This document shows, piece after piece, positions 25,850-34,564 of a stretch of 64,000 nucleotides of DNA. This DNA comes from Methylophaga sp. UBA3192 (GTDB taxonomy: Bacteria; Pseudomonadota; Gammaproteobacteria; Nitrosococcales; Methylophagaceae): positions 723,060-787,059 of the forward strand of contig DEXE01000003.1 in NCBI GenBank assembly GCA_002363955.1. The letters are read 5' to 3'. The notes under the pieces were generated by a model, which did not search any database, was not told the origin of the DNA, and saw nothing but the letters and a program-made list of their open reading frames with translations. A program made the translations under genes and the position numbers. The stretch's first letter is position 1. Each line of letters starts with the position of its first letter.

Positions 25850-27289
25850 ATGAATGGTATCAAGGCCAGGGTGATCCTGCTTTGTACCAGCCTGATTTTA
25901 TTAACGGCCTTCACTATGCAGCTCAGTCATGGTTGGTTTATTCATCAGCATAATCAACGGCAGATTCATGAGCAGGTTGCCAATGCCTCGCATTTCCTGC
26001 ATCAATACATTGATAGTCGTGAAACCAGCTTGCGTTATTCAACTGAAATAATAATTCAGGATTTCGGCTTCCGGGAAGCCCTTGCTACCAAAGATTTACC
26101 GACAATCAGCAGTATGCTCACGAATCATGCTCAGCGGATCCAGGCTGACCTGATGCTGTTAGTTGATAATGAAGGAAAGCTGGTTGCAGCGAATGAACTG
26201 AATTTTCCGTTAACGGAACTGGTTAATCTCAATTGGTCTGCATTGCAAAAAGTTTCTGGTCAGGGTCAGTTTGCAGAGATCAATAACCGTTTATATCGTT
26301 TGTTCAGTCTGCCGGTAAAAGCGCCTCATCAAATCGCAATGGCGTTTATTGCGTTTGAAGTGACCATTCCTCTGCTCGAGACATTAAAGGTTAAGACAGG
26401 GCTGGATATTATTTTTCAGTCCTCTCAGTCGGAGTTGTTTTTAACGACATTAACCATAGATAAAACTGAATTTGAAGAATACTTACTAAAAGATACTTCG
26501 CCGAATCTATGGTGGAAAAGGTCGCAATATTTATTGGAGCAGTCGTTCCTGCAAAGCCCGTTGGATCAGCAAATTGAATTGTTTTTACTGGCAGATTTAT
26601 CAGTTTTTTACCGGGTTTTGGACCGGTTAAATTACTCGTTACTGGCATTAACATTTTGTATCGTATTATTGGCAGTGATTCTGAGTACACTGCTGGCCCG
26701 TCGATTGGCAAATCCATTGTCCAGCCTTTATCAGGATCTTACTTATCGGGCAACGCATGACCATTTAACTAAACTGTTAAATCGACATGCTGCTATTGAA
26801 CGTATTTCTGAAGAGCTGATACGTTCCTCGCGCAGTGACAAAATCTACTGTGTGGCTCTGTGTGATATTGATAACTTCAAAAAAATAAATGATACCTATG
26901 GTCATGCCGTGGGTGATGAGGTGTTACGCCGGTTTGCATCCCGTTTAAAAACCACATTACGTCATTACGATGTGCTGGGGCGGTTTGGTGGCGAAGAATT
27001 TTTAATTGCCTTGCAATTAAAGCCTGATGAAGCAACGGCATCTTTTGAACGTTTGAGAACAATTATCGACTCGGCACCGATTGTCGGTGGTTCACACTTA
27101 ATTCCGGTTACGATGAGTTGTGGGGTGTGTTTATTGTGGCCGGAGGAGGCCGTGCCGCCGATAGATGTGATTTTGCAGGCTGCCGATACGGCTTTATATA
27201 AAGCAAAAGATCATGGCCGTAATCAGGTTATATTTACGCATGTTCCACAGTTTCCAATGGTCGAAGCAGCCATTGAAGATGAAGTGTAA
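25850..27289 (+). CDS. Membrane-bound diguanylate cyclase with periplasmic sensor
   Basis: A 479-residue protein: membrane span at about 7-27, a periplasmic dCACHE-like sensor of about 230 residues, a second span at about 265-285, and a GGDEF domain with RFGGEEF. The inhibitory site RHYD lies five residues before it. Its sensor domain is clearly related to that of the GGDEF-EAL protein at 28508-30874 (shared ADLMLL and DFGF blocks). Its stop codon abuts that of the convergent globin gene, with no space for a terminator. Confidence 0.88.
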   Translation: MNGIKARVILLCTSLILLTAFTMQLSHGWFIHQHNQRQIHEQVANASHFLHQYIDSRETSLRYSTEIIIQDFGFREALATKDLPTISSMLTNHAQRIQADLMLLVDNEGKLVAANELNFPLTELVNLNWSALQKVSGQGQFAEINNRLYRLFSLPVKAPHQIAMAFIAFEVTIPLLETLKVKTGLDIIFQSSQSELFLTTLTIDKTEFEEYLLKDTSPNLWWKRSQYLLEQSFLQSPLDQQIELFLLADLSVFYRVLDRLNYSLLALTFCIVLLAVILSTLLARRLANPLSSLYQDLTYRATHDHLTKLLNRHAAIERISEELIRSSRSDKIYCVALCDIDNFKKINDTYGHAVGDEVLRRFASRLKTTLRHYDVLGRFGGEEFLIALQLKPDEATASFERLRTIIDSAPIVGGSHLIPVTMSCGVCLLWPEEAVPPIDVILQAADTALYKAKDHGRNQVIFTHVPQFPMVEAAIEDEV

Positions 27290-27721
27290 TTAAAGATAGA
27301 TAATTTCTTTGCGTAATGGCGCGAGTCGGGCAATCAGCTGATTTTGAATACGGTGTGGAATGCCTTCAGTGTCCATGGCATTAATTAATAAATCCACCAT
27401 ATGGTTAAAGTCTTTTTCATTGATATTCATACCGGTATGAATATCCACCATGTTATCGCCGGTGTATTTGCATGGACCATCGCTGATTGCACAAAAATGC
27501 TCTATCAGGTTTTCCTTAAAACGACTGACACTGGCTTCAGCGAAATAATGAAATATTTGCTTGTCTTGTCCAATCTCCTGCACCAGGTTTTCCACGATAT
27601 TCTCAATGCCAGACTCTCCACCTAACTTTTTGTATAACGTGGTATCTGGAGGGCTGGCACAAGCTGATATCATCAAACAAAGTGCGACGAGAACGCTATA
27701 TCGATATTTTAATGACATCAA
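27290..27721 (-). CDS. Lipoprotein group 1 truncated hemoglobin
   Basis: A 143-residue protein joining a lipoprotein signal peptide (lipobox LMISAC, cysteine near residue 21) to a group 1 truncated hemoglobin domain (TLYKKLGGESGIENIV, then the proximal heme histidine in DIHTGMNINEKDF). Most truncated hemoglobins are cytosolic, so a lipid-anchored periplasmic form is unusual. It overlaps the stop of the upstream DUF3034 gene by 4 bp, which implies coupled translation. Possible roles include binding oxygen or nitric oxide in the periplasm (inference). Confidence 0.85.
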   Translation of the reverse strand: MMSLKYRYSVLVALCLMISACASPPDTTLYKKLGGESGIENIVENLVQEIGQDKQIFHYFAEASVSRFKENLIEHFCAISDGPCKYTGDNMVDIHTGMNINEKDFNHMVDLLINAMDTEGIPHRIQNQLIARLAPLRKEIIYL

Positions 27722-28557
27722 AAGTAACCTGTAACAGAAAAATACGGGCCTTTTTGGTTTTTTGCTCCGGCGATTTCACCTAAGTCCAGCCAGGCGGCAG
27801 TTACGCTGATAACCTTATTGGGAAACCAGGCGATAAAGACATTAGACCAATCATCTTCTTTTAAACCCAGATTATCGGGTTTTTGACGGTATTCAACGCC
27901 TAACGCTAAATGTCGGCTGAATAATATTGCAGTGGAGGCTTCCCAAAAAACTTCACGCTGATTATCTCGCCCAGCATTACCGAAACCTAACAATCCAGTT
28001 TGATTGGCTTCTGTGGAGCGGGCAGTGATATTCCATAGCCAGTTATAACCAGCTATCGCGCCAAGATGCAGCTTACTTGCCGACAGATAGATATCGGTAC
28101 CGGAATCTTCATCAGCGCCTAACAGATACGCCACAGTCGGATCATCAAGTTTTTTATGCTGCATGCCCAGACTGATTTGCGGGAAACGACTGTAGACAAT
28201 ATCGCCATAAAGTCGTGCTTTAATGCCCAGGACGCGTTGCTTGATATTCAGATTTAAGGTATCAACATGAAATTTCTGTTTGGCGACAGAAAATTCAACG
28301 CGATCATAAAAAGACGCTTGAGCACCACAGACATGCAAGTCGTAATGATCAACATTGGCACCACTACAGAATACGTTGGCAGCAATTTCATCACGGCTGC
28401 CATATCCGGCCAACTGTGCCCATGGAACAAAACCACCCCCGGCAGAACCTTCAATTGTGGAAATTCCGGGGGTGGCAATTAATTTGCCATCAGCAGCATA
28501 GAGCTGACTAGTGAGTGTTAATGTCAGCAGGAACAGAATAAGTGGCATTATTTTCAC
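27718..28557 (-). CDS. DUF3034 family outer-membrane-like protein
   Basis: A 279-residue exported protein (signal peptide ending SQLYA) with alternating hydrophobic strands and a C-terminal aromatic end (VTGYF), consistent with an outer-membrane beta-barrel of the DUF3034 family. Its function is unknown. It overlaps the GGDEF-EAL gene upstream by 50 bp and the globin gene downstream by 4 bp, so it is embedded in one leftward operon. This family is seen next to c-di-GMP and cupredoxin genes in methylotrophs (from general knowledge, not checked here). Confidence 0.75.
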   Translation of the reverse strand: MKIMPLILFLLTLTLTSQLYAADGKLIATPGISTIEGSAGGGFVPWAQLAGYGSRDEIAANVFCSGANVDHYDLHVCGAQASFYDRVEFSVAKQKFHVDTLNLNIKQRVLGIKARLYGDIVYSRFPQISLGMQHKKLDDPTVAYLLGADEDSGTDIYLSASKLHLGAIAGYNWLWNITARSTEANQTGLLGFGNAGRDNQREVFWEASTAILFSRHLALGVEYRQKPDNLGLKEDDWSNVFIAWFPNKVISVTAAWLDLGEIAGAKNQKGPYFSVTGYF

Positions 28558-30874
28558 CTAACCAAGCGACAAGATCATTGGCATCTCGTGGTTTACTAAT
28601 TAAATATCCCTGCACGCTATCGCAATCCATTTGTGTTAATAATTCATAACTGGCGCTGTTTTCAACGCCTTCAGCGACCACTTTCAGGCCGAGAGAGTGT
28701 GCCAGAAAAATAGTTGAGGAGACAATTTTCTGATCGGTATGTGATGTATCCAGATTTCTGATGAAACTCATATCCAGTTTCAGTTCATCGACTGGCAGAA
28801 TTTTCAGTTTGGACAAAGAAGACTGACCAATTCCGTAGTCATCAACAGCAATTTTATAGCCCGCTTTTTTAAGACTTTTAAGTACCTCAATACCTAATGC
28901 TTCGTCATACATGATATCGCGTTCAGTAATCTCAATGGTGACCAAGTCTGGCGGTATATTGTATAAACCGAATTGGGAATGCAGGAAGCGGCAAAATTCT
29001 GGATGTGCCAGATCTTCAGCCGAAACATTGATAGCGGCTTTGAGGTGTAACCCCATATCACGCCAGATGGCCAGTTGCTTTAGTGTTTGCTCGATGACCC
29101 AGTGACTGAGCTCAACAATCAGACCAGATTGCTCGGCGAGACCAATAAATTTATCCGGTGCGATGCGTCCTAGCCCCGGACGATGCCAGCGGATCAGTGT
29201 TTCAACCGTGTCAATTCTGCCATTGCTGAGTTCAACTTTTGGCTGGAAATTCAAGAATAATTCATTATTGCCGGGTTGTTTGAGTAAAGTTTGCAATGCT
29301 TCGATAATCGATAACTCTTCAAGATGTTCTTCATCTTCGCCCGGGGTATACACATGAATGGATGTGCGATTGATACGAGCATGATCCGCTGCAATCCTGA
29401 CCCGGCGCAGCATGGTTTTGCTGTCAGTACCATCCGCAGGATAACAGCAAACACCAGCATAAAACTGAGCCGTCAAACTGATATTACTGATCTGAAAAGT
29501 CTGGGCCAGACTGTCCAGTAAAGATTCAACAATTTGCTTTGGACTTTGGCCTGGCATTAACTGGATCACTGATAAAAACTCGATACCTTCCAGTCGGGCA
29601 TTGGTTTTATTTCCCGAGGTTTTGAACTGATTAAGGCGAGTTGCCAGTGCGTTGAGAAAAGCATCAGCGACTTCCGGTCCCAGTCGATCATTGATTTGCC
29701 TGAAATTTTGAATATACATCGCTACCACAATACACTGACTGTAGTCACGCATAATCGTGGTAAGCGTGCTGCGCATCGTGTGAATATTAAATAAACCGGT
29801 CAGGACATCATGTCGGGCTTGCCAGGTGACAACTTGTTCACGTTGTTTTATCTCTTCCCCCATATGGCGAAAAGCGACTGTTAAATCACGGACTTCACTG
29901 CTGGAGCGGCCTGGATCACGCCAGGCATCGTAATTCCCTTTGGCAAACTGGTGAGCAATTTCAACCAGTCGGGCTAAAGGTGTGGTCAGTTTGTGCGCGA
30001 TGATCATACTGATAATAATGGCTGCCACTACTACCAGTAAAACAGTGAGCATGAGCTGTTTTGCCAGATCATCATATTGCTTATAGATCGGTCTTAAATC
30101 CGTGGTTAGCAGTATGCTGACAGGGTTTACGCTACTGGTGGCCGGTAACACTTCTGAATTGATAAAGGTTGGTCTTTGCAGCCCAAGCCATCTGCTTTGC
30201 ATGGCATTCATCTTAGCAGCGAAATCTTCATCAGAATCAAGGCTATCCAGAGTGGAATAAACCGGCTGGTCGTTTTTAAGCAGGGTGATCTCCAGATCGG
30301 TAAGATGCTTCAGTTCATTCAGTGTGGTTTGATTCAACTCGAAACCAAGCAGACTAAACGCTATTGTTCTGGGGGCCATCACGGGCAACAGGATTAATTC
30401 ATAGATTCGATCATTCAGCATCACAATATGTGCGACACCCGGTTTTTCCATCAGATCTTCCACTATCTGCCGTAGTAAGGTCTGATCGTAATGATTTGAA
30501 CGACTGCTGGAAATCAACTGACCTGATAAATCGGTCAGTAACATTAAATCAGCTTTAATACGTGCGCCATGATTAGCCAGTACGCTGGCGATTGTATCGC
30601 TGTCACTGGATGCCACAGCCTGCTTAAAACCGAAATCTGCTGTCAGTACTCTCGCTGAATTCACCAGATTGTTTTCGTTGGAACGTATGTATTGACGCAG
30701 AATATTTTCTGCCTTGATGGTGTTCTGCTGTATCTGATGCTGATTAAACTTATTTGCAGACCACCAGGATATCGACTGAATAACCAGCGTCGACACCAGT
30801 ATCAGTGAGAGGGCAAATAACAGAATTTGCGTGCGTAATTTAGTGATGCCCAGCCGCACCGAATGTATCCTCAA
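28508..30874 (-). CDS. Sensor GGDEF-EAL protein with degenerate GGDEF
   Basis: A 788-residue protein: membrane span (about 17-37), periplasmic sensor related to that of the diguanylate cyclase at 25850, second span plus HAMP-like linker, GGDEF domain and EAL domain. The GGDEF active site is degraded (RLEGIEF), so cyclase activity is unlikely. The EAL domain keeps ETLIRW, NVSA, EITERD, VDDYGIG, LKLDMS, AEGVEN and QGYLISKP, so phosphodiesterase activity is likely. The start overlaps the cupredoxin gene by 35 bp and the end overlaps the DUF3034 gene by 50 bp. Confidence 0.88.
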   Translation of the reverse strand: MRIHSVRLGITKLRTQILLFALSLILVSTLVIQSISWWSANKFNQHQIQQNTIKAENILRQYIRSNENNLVNSARVLTADFGFKQAVASSDSDTIASVLANHGARIKADLMLLTDLSGQLISSSRSNHYDQTLLRQIVEDLMEKPGVAHIVMLNDRIYELILLPVMAPRTIAFSLLGFELNQTTLNELKHLTDLEITLLKNDQPVYSTLDSLDSDEDFAAKMNAMQSRWLGLQRPTFINSEVLPATSSVNPVSILLTTDLRPIYKQYDDLAKQLMLTVLLVVVAAIIISMIIAHKLTTPLARLVEIAHQFAKGNYDAWRDPGRSSSEVRDLTVAFRHMGEEIKQREQVVTWQARHDVLTGLFNIHTMRSTLTTIMRDYSQCIVVAMYIQNFRQINDRLGPEVADAFLNALATRLNQFKTSGNKTNARLEGIEFLSVIQLMPGQSPKQIVESLLDSLAQTFQISNISLTAQFYAGVCCYPADGTDSKTMLRRVRIAADHARINRTSIHVYTPGEDEEHLEELSIIEALQTLLKQPGNNELFLNFQPKVELSNGRIDTVETLIRWHRPGLGRIAPDKFIGLAEQSGLIVELSHWVIEQTLKQLAIWRDMGLHLKAAINVSAEDLAHPEFCRFLHSQFGLYNIPPDLVTIEITERDIMYDEALGIEVLKSLKKAGYKIAVDDYGIGQSSLSKLKILPVDELKLDMSFIRNLDTSHTDQKIVSSTIFLAHSLGLKVVAEGVENSASYELLTQMDCDSVQGYLISKPRDANDLVAWLGENNATYSVPADINTH

Positions 30875-31499
30875 ATGACTCGCGTGGGGGAGGAGGCGTC
30901 AACTCCAGCTGGATAATATATTCTCCCGGAGTATTTTGAATTAACGGATCTATTTCAACGGTTTTCCGGCTTTCGGCACCATTAGTTGTATATGGGTGCC
31001 ATATACTTATCAGTGGCTTTGGTGCTGTTGTGTTAATAAAGGCGATGCCCTGCTCGGATGAGGTAACAACCGTTTCATGCTGGGCAACATAAATATAGCC
31101 GATCATGGCGTCATGAATATTGCAGCCGACCACAACTATGCCGGGGCTTTCAAAGAGTATTGGCTTTTCGGGTTTGTCCGCATAAAGCTTGAGTTCAAAT
31201 GTTTTAGCTTTGGAAAATGAGTAAACGTGATGACGGATATTGTCACTGTTAGGAAAATCAACAGTCTCTCCCTGCTGAATAATAATCTGTTCAGGAACAA
31301 AGGTTTTATCTATCTGATCCATGACGGTTACAGAATCTGGTTCACCATGACTTTCAGAGGAACTAAGCACTTCAATTATGGCGTTGGGGACAGCCTGTTG
31401 ATTCTGATCAATTATTTTTAACGTAATTGCATCAGCCCGTGCAGCCAGTGTCATTGATGTGAACAATATGCTCACAGAGAACAAATAAATGAGTCTCAA
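30840..31499 (-). CDS. Cupredoxin-like 'methylamine utilization' protein
   Basis: A 219-residue exported protein (signal peptide ending AARADA). The C-terminal half is a type 1 copper fold: a histidine in NIRHHVYSFS and then C-x2-H-x2-M in GCNIHDAM, which would complete the copper site. The N-terminal part resembles a carboxypeptidase-regulatory-like beta-sandwich. Such proteins are often annotated as methylamine utilization proteins in methylotrophs. It is the first gene of the leftward cupredoxin/GGDEF-EAL/DUF3034/globin cluster and may carry electrons in the periplasm (inference). Confidence 0.78.
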   Translation of the reverse strand: MRLIYLFSVSILFTSMTLAARADAITLKIIDQNQQAVPNAIIEVLSSSESHGEPDSVTVMDQIDKTFVPEQIIIQQGETVDFPNSDNIRHHVYSFSKAKTFELKLYADKPEKPILFESPGIVVVGCNIHDAMIGYIYVAQHETVVTSSEQGIAFINTTAPKPLISIWHPYTTNGAESRKTVEIDPLIQNTPGEYIIQLELTPPPPRESFEDTFGAAGHH

Positions 31500-31544
31500 A
31501 TTTAAACCCCATAGGTCTTATGTTAAGAACTGATTACAAGAACC

Positions 31545-32897
31545 TTATACCAGTCCCTGTTCGAGCATGGCATCCGCGACTTTGCGAAATCCGGCAATGT
31601 TGGCGCCAAACACTAGATTACATGGTTGATGAAACTCTATGGCTGTTTCTGCACAGCGTTGATAGATACCTTGCATAATCACCTGTAGTCGTTTGTCCAC
31701 TTCAGCAAATGACCATTGGGTCATACTGGCATTTTGTGCCATTTCAAGCTGGCTGGTGGCGACACCACCGGCATTGGCTGCTTTAGCTGGAGCATAATGA
31801 ATTCCGGCGGCGATGATTTCTGCCTGTGCATCAGCGGTACAAGGCATATTGGCACCTTCAACAATACAGGTAATGCCATTCTGACAGAGCGCTTTAGCAT
31901 CTGCCGCCGAGACTTCATTCTGAGTAGCGCATGGAAAAGCGGCATCTGCTTTTAATCGCCATACGGCATGGCCATCTTTTGGATATTCTTTTATTGGAAT
32001 AAATTGAGCATCCGGGTGAGATTCCAGATAGTTGATTAATGAAGTTCGTTGTGTTTCTTTTAATTCCCTGAGTAGAATCAGATCAATACCTTTCTCATGA
32101 TAAATCGTCCCGGTACTATCAGAGCAGCTAACCGGCAATGCGCCACATTGATATAGCTTTTCGATGGTATGTATGGCTACATTTCCCGCTCCGGATACCA
32201 GACATCTTTTACCATCCAGAGTGTCATCGTTAGCTTGCAACATATTTTCAGTGAAGTAGACCAGACCATAGCCCGTTGCTTCAGGACGTACCAGTGATCC
32301 ACCCCAGTTGAGCGACTTGCCGGTCAGTACACCTTCAAAATGACGATTCAAACGTTTGTATTGGCCAAAAAGATAGCCGATTTCGCGTTTTCCGACCCCA
32401 ATATCACCTGCAGGGACATCAATGGTCGCACCGATATGACGATGTAATTCGGTCATATAGGCCTGACAGAAACGCATGATTTCGTTATTTGAGCGGTTTT
32501 TAGGATCAAAGTCCGAACCGCCTTTACCACCACCAAGCGATAGACCTGTCAAAGCATTTTTAAAGATCTGCTCAAACCCCAGAAATTTAACCGTGCTGGC
32601 ATTTACCGAAGGATGAAAACGGATTCCGCCTTTATAGGGTCCGAGTGTAGAGCTGAATTGGACGCGATAACCCTTGTTGACCTGCACGTTACCTTCATCA
32701 TCCTGCCAGACGACCCTGAACATGATCTGACGTTCCGGTTCGACAATACGTTCAATGATATTTTGTTGCAGATAGATCGGGTTTTTGTCGAGTAAGGGGC
32801 GAATAGACTGCAGGATTTCTTCGGTGGCCTGATAAAACTCGGGCTGACTTGGGCTGCTTCGTTGCAGCTTTTTCATCGTCGTCTCAATATAAGACAT
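31545..32897 (-). CDS. gdhA: NADP-specific glutamate dehydrogenase
   Basis: A 450-residue cytoplasmic enzyme that forms glutamate from 2-oxoglutarate and ammonium, the step that uses the ammonium made by the nitrate pathway earlier in the window. The catalytic lysine region is LSLGGGKGGSDFDP and the dinucleotide-binding fold is LVSGAGNVAIHTIEKL. Length and sequence match the hexameric NADP-dependent class. The upstream 600 bp is AT-rich and presumably holds its promoter. Confidence 0.95.
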   Translation of the reverse strand: MSYIETTMKKLQRSSPSQPEFYQATEEILQSIRPLLDKNPIYLQQNIIERIVEPERQIMFRVVWQDDEGNVQVNKGYRVQFSSTLGPYKGGIRFHPSVNASTVKFLGFEQIFKNALTGLSLGGGKGGSDFDPKNRSNNEIMRFCQAYMTELHRHIGATIDVPAGDIGVGKREIGYLFGQYKRLNRHFEGVLTGKSLNWGGSLVRPEATGYGLVYFTENMLQANDDTLDGKRCLVSGAGNVAIHTIEKLYQCGALPVSCSDSTGTIYHEKGIDLILLRELKETQRTSLINYLESHPDAQFIPIKEYPKDGHAVWRLKADAAFPCATQNEVSAADAKALCQNGITCIVEGANMPCTADAQAEIIAAGIHYAPAKAANAGGVATSQLEMAQNASMTQWSFAEVDKRLQVIMQGIYQRCAETAIEFHQPCNLVFGANIAGFRKVADAMLEQGLV

Positions 32898-33515
32898 TCA
32901 TACCTCTGTGTTTGGGGTTAGTGCTCAGTTATGGTGATAATTTAACAGAAGCAGCCAAGCTTTTCAGACTTGGTAAGGTGTCAAAGGTTCGTAATGTCGT
33001 AATGGATGGATAGTTTACAGATACAAACTAAATTTTTTATCAGCAACCTTTATCAATCTTGATGGCATCTTCAGTCGTCTCTTAGGTACAAGTTTTATGA
33101 ATTAATCTACCAATTCATTATTTTTTCATGTAGATAAATAACAATGCATATCAAACTCACAGTGTTGAACCACAGGTTACACTTTCGCACTAAGTAATCG
33201 TTAAGTAGTAGATACCTGAAGTTGACTTATAAAATATGATCATATTACTCCAGGTAAATATTTATTTTAAGAATATAGGGTTAAATATAAAGATCGCATT
33301 TTTCTGAAGTAATGCTGGATCAGTTAATGAGGTTTAAAGATAAAATATTTCTATATTTTTAACTAAAAAATACGGCTGGTTTACGGTTTATTAAAATATA
33401 TTAATTTAAAATATTTTTCTTATATTGGTTTTTTCTGTATTGAAATAGTAAATAATTCCCCAGCTTAAAAATATAAGAAAACTTGATTTCTAATCTGATT
33501 GGCTGGGGGGTGAAT
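32898..33515. other. AT-rich intergenic region between gdhA and a LysR gene
   Basis: About 620 bp with no frame that looks coding and strongly AT-rich compared with its flanks. It contains a perfect 14-bp palindrome AATATGATCATATT at 33233-33246. No terminator or tRNA was seen. The gdhA promoter should lie at the left end. Confidence 0.5.
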
Positions 33516-34484
33516 CTAAATACTGTTCTGAGCAGACAATGATTTTTCTGAATAATTATTATTGAAAGTATTTTGAAAATAGTTATCAGAAATTAAATTT
33601 TCAAAAACCATATGCCAATCTTCCATGGATAAATTGTTGGATATGAAGCTAAACTCAATTTCAGGCCCTGGTTGAACAAGCGGCTTATAACGTGTCCCTT
33701 TCATACAAAGTCCCGCCATAGATTCTGCTATGAAAGCAACACCTGTGCCCGCAGCAACAAATCCAAATATAGCATTACAGCTATCAGCCTCTATTATAGC
33801 GTTCGGGGAGAACTGGGCAGCCATGCAGCATTCAAGTATATGGTCATATAAGCTGGGGTTCTGGGGCTTTGGAAAGAGGATTAATGTTTCATATTGAAGT
33901 AGTTCGATCGGTATTTCATTTAGTGAGTTAAAAGGGTGGTTGTCCGGTATCATCAGCCCCATTTGTTCAGGGCGTATGTTTATAGTCAGAAGGGTTTCGT
34001 GCTTCGGTTGAGCCATAATGAAGGCACAATGGATGTTATTGTTAAGTACTTTATCAATCAGTTCTGTCGTATTCCCTTCAGAGAATATCAATTCATAGTT
34101 TTCCAGTTTATCTGTGATTTCGCGTATCATTTCAGGTAAAAAACTGCTCATTGCAGCACATGTATAACCTAATTTTAATTTTTTCTTTTTTGTTAATGAA
34201 GTGAGTGACTCTGTTATTCCATTCAGGCTTTCAAAAACTATTGGTAATTTATTTTTTAGCTCTTCACCTTCAGGAGTTAATTTAACAGTGTTATTTTCTC
34301 TGATAAAAAGTTGGCATTTTAATGCTTCTTCAAGTTGTGATATTTTTCGAGAAATTGCAGGCTGAGATATAAACAGATTTTCTGCTGCTTTGCTGAAACT
34401 TTTTTCTTTCGCTATTTCAAGAAAAGCTCTTAGTTGTTTCAGGTCATAATTGAACTGATAGCTTTTTGTTATACGTTGATTCAT
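33516..34484 (-). CDS. LysR family transcriptional regulator
   Basis: A 322-residue regulator with a standard N-terminal winged helix (LRAFLEIAKEKSFSKAAE, SQPAISRKISQLE) and a periplasmic-binding-protein-like effector domain. The gene is more AT-rich than its neighbours, like the intergenic region beside it, which may reflect transfer or relaxed composition. It is divergent from the chemoreceptor gene 80 bp away; its targets are unknown. Confidence 0.9.
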   Translation of the reverse strand: MNQRITKSYQFNYDLKQLRAFLEIAKEKSFSKAAENLFISQPAISRKISQLEEALKCQLFIRENNTVKLTPEGEELKNKLPIVFESLNGITESLTSLTKKKKLKLGYTCAAMSSFLPEMIREITDKLENYELIFSEGNTTELIDKVLNNNIHCAFIMAQPKHETLLTINIRPEQMGLMIPDNHPFNSLNEIPIELLQYETLILFPKPQNPSLYDHILECCMAAQFSPNAIIEADSCNAIFGFVAAGTGVAFIAESMAGLCMKGTRYKPLVQPGPEIEFSFISNNLSMEDWHMVFENLISDNYFQNTFNNNYSEKSLSAQNSI

Positions 34485-34564
34485 TTTTGGTATTAGACCT
34501 TTTGTTTAAAGAAAATATAGCCTTGGAGGGCGCTTAATTCTGTTTTAAATGCCAAGGCTATAAA

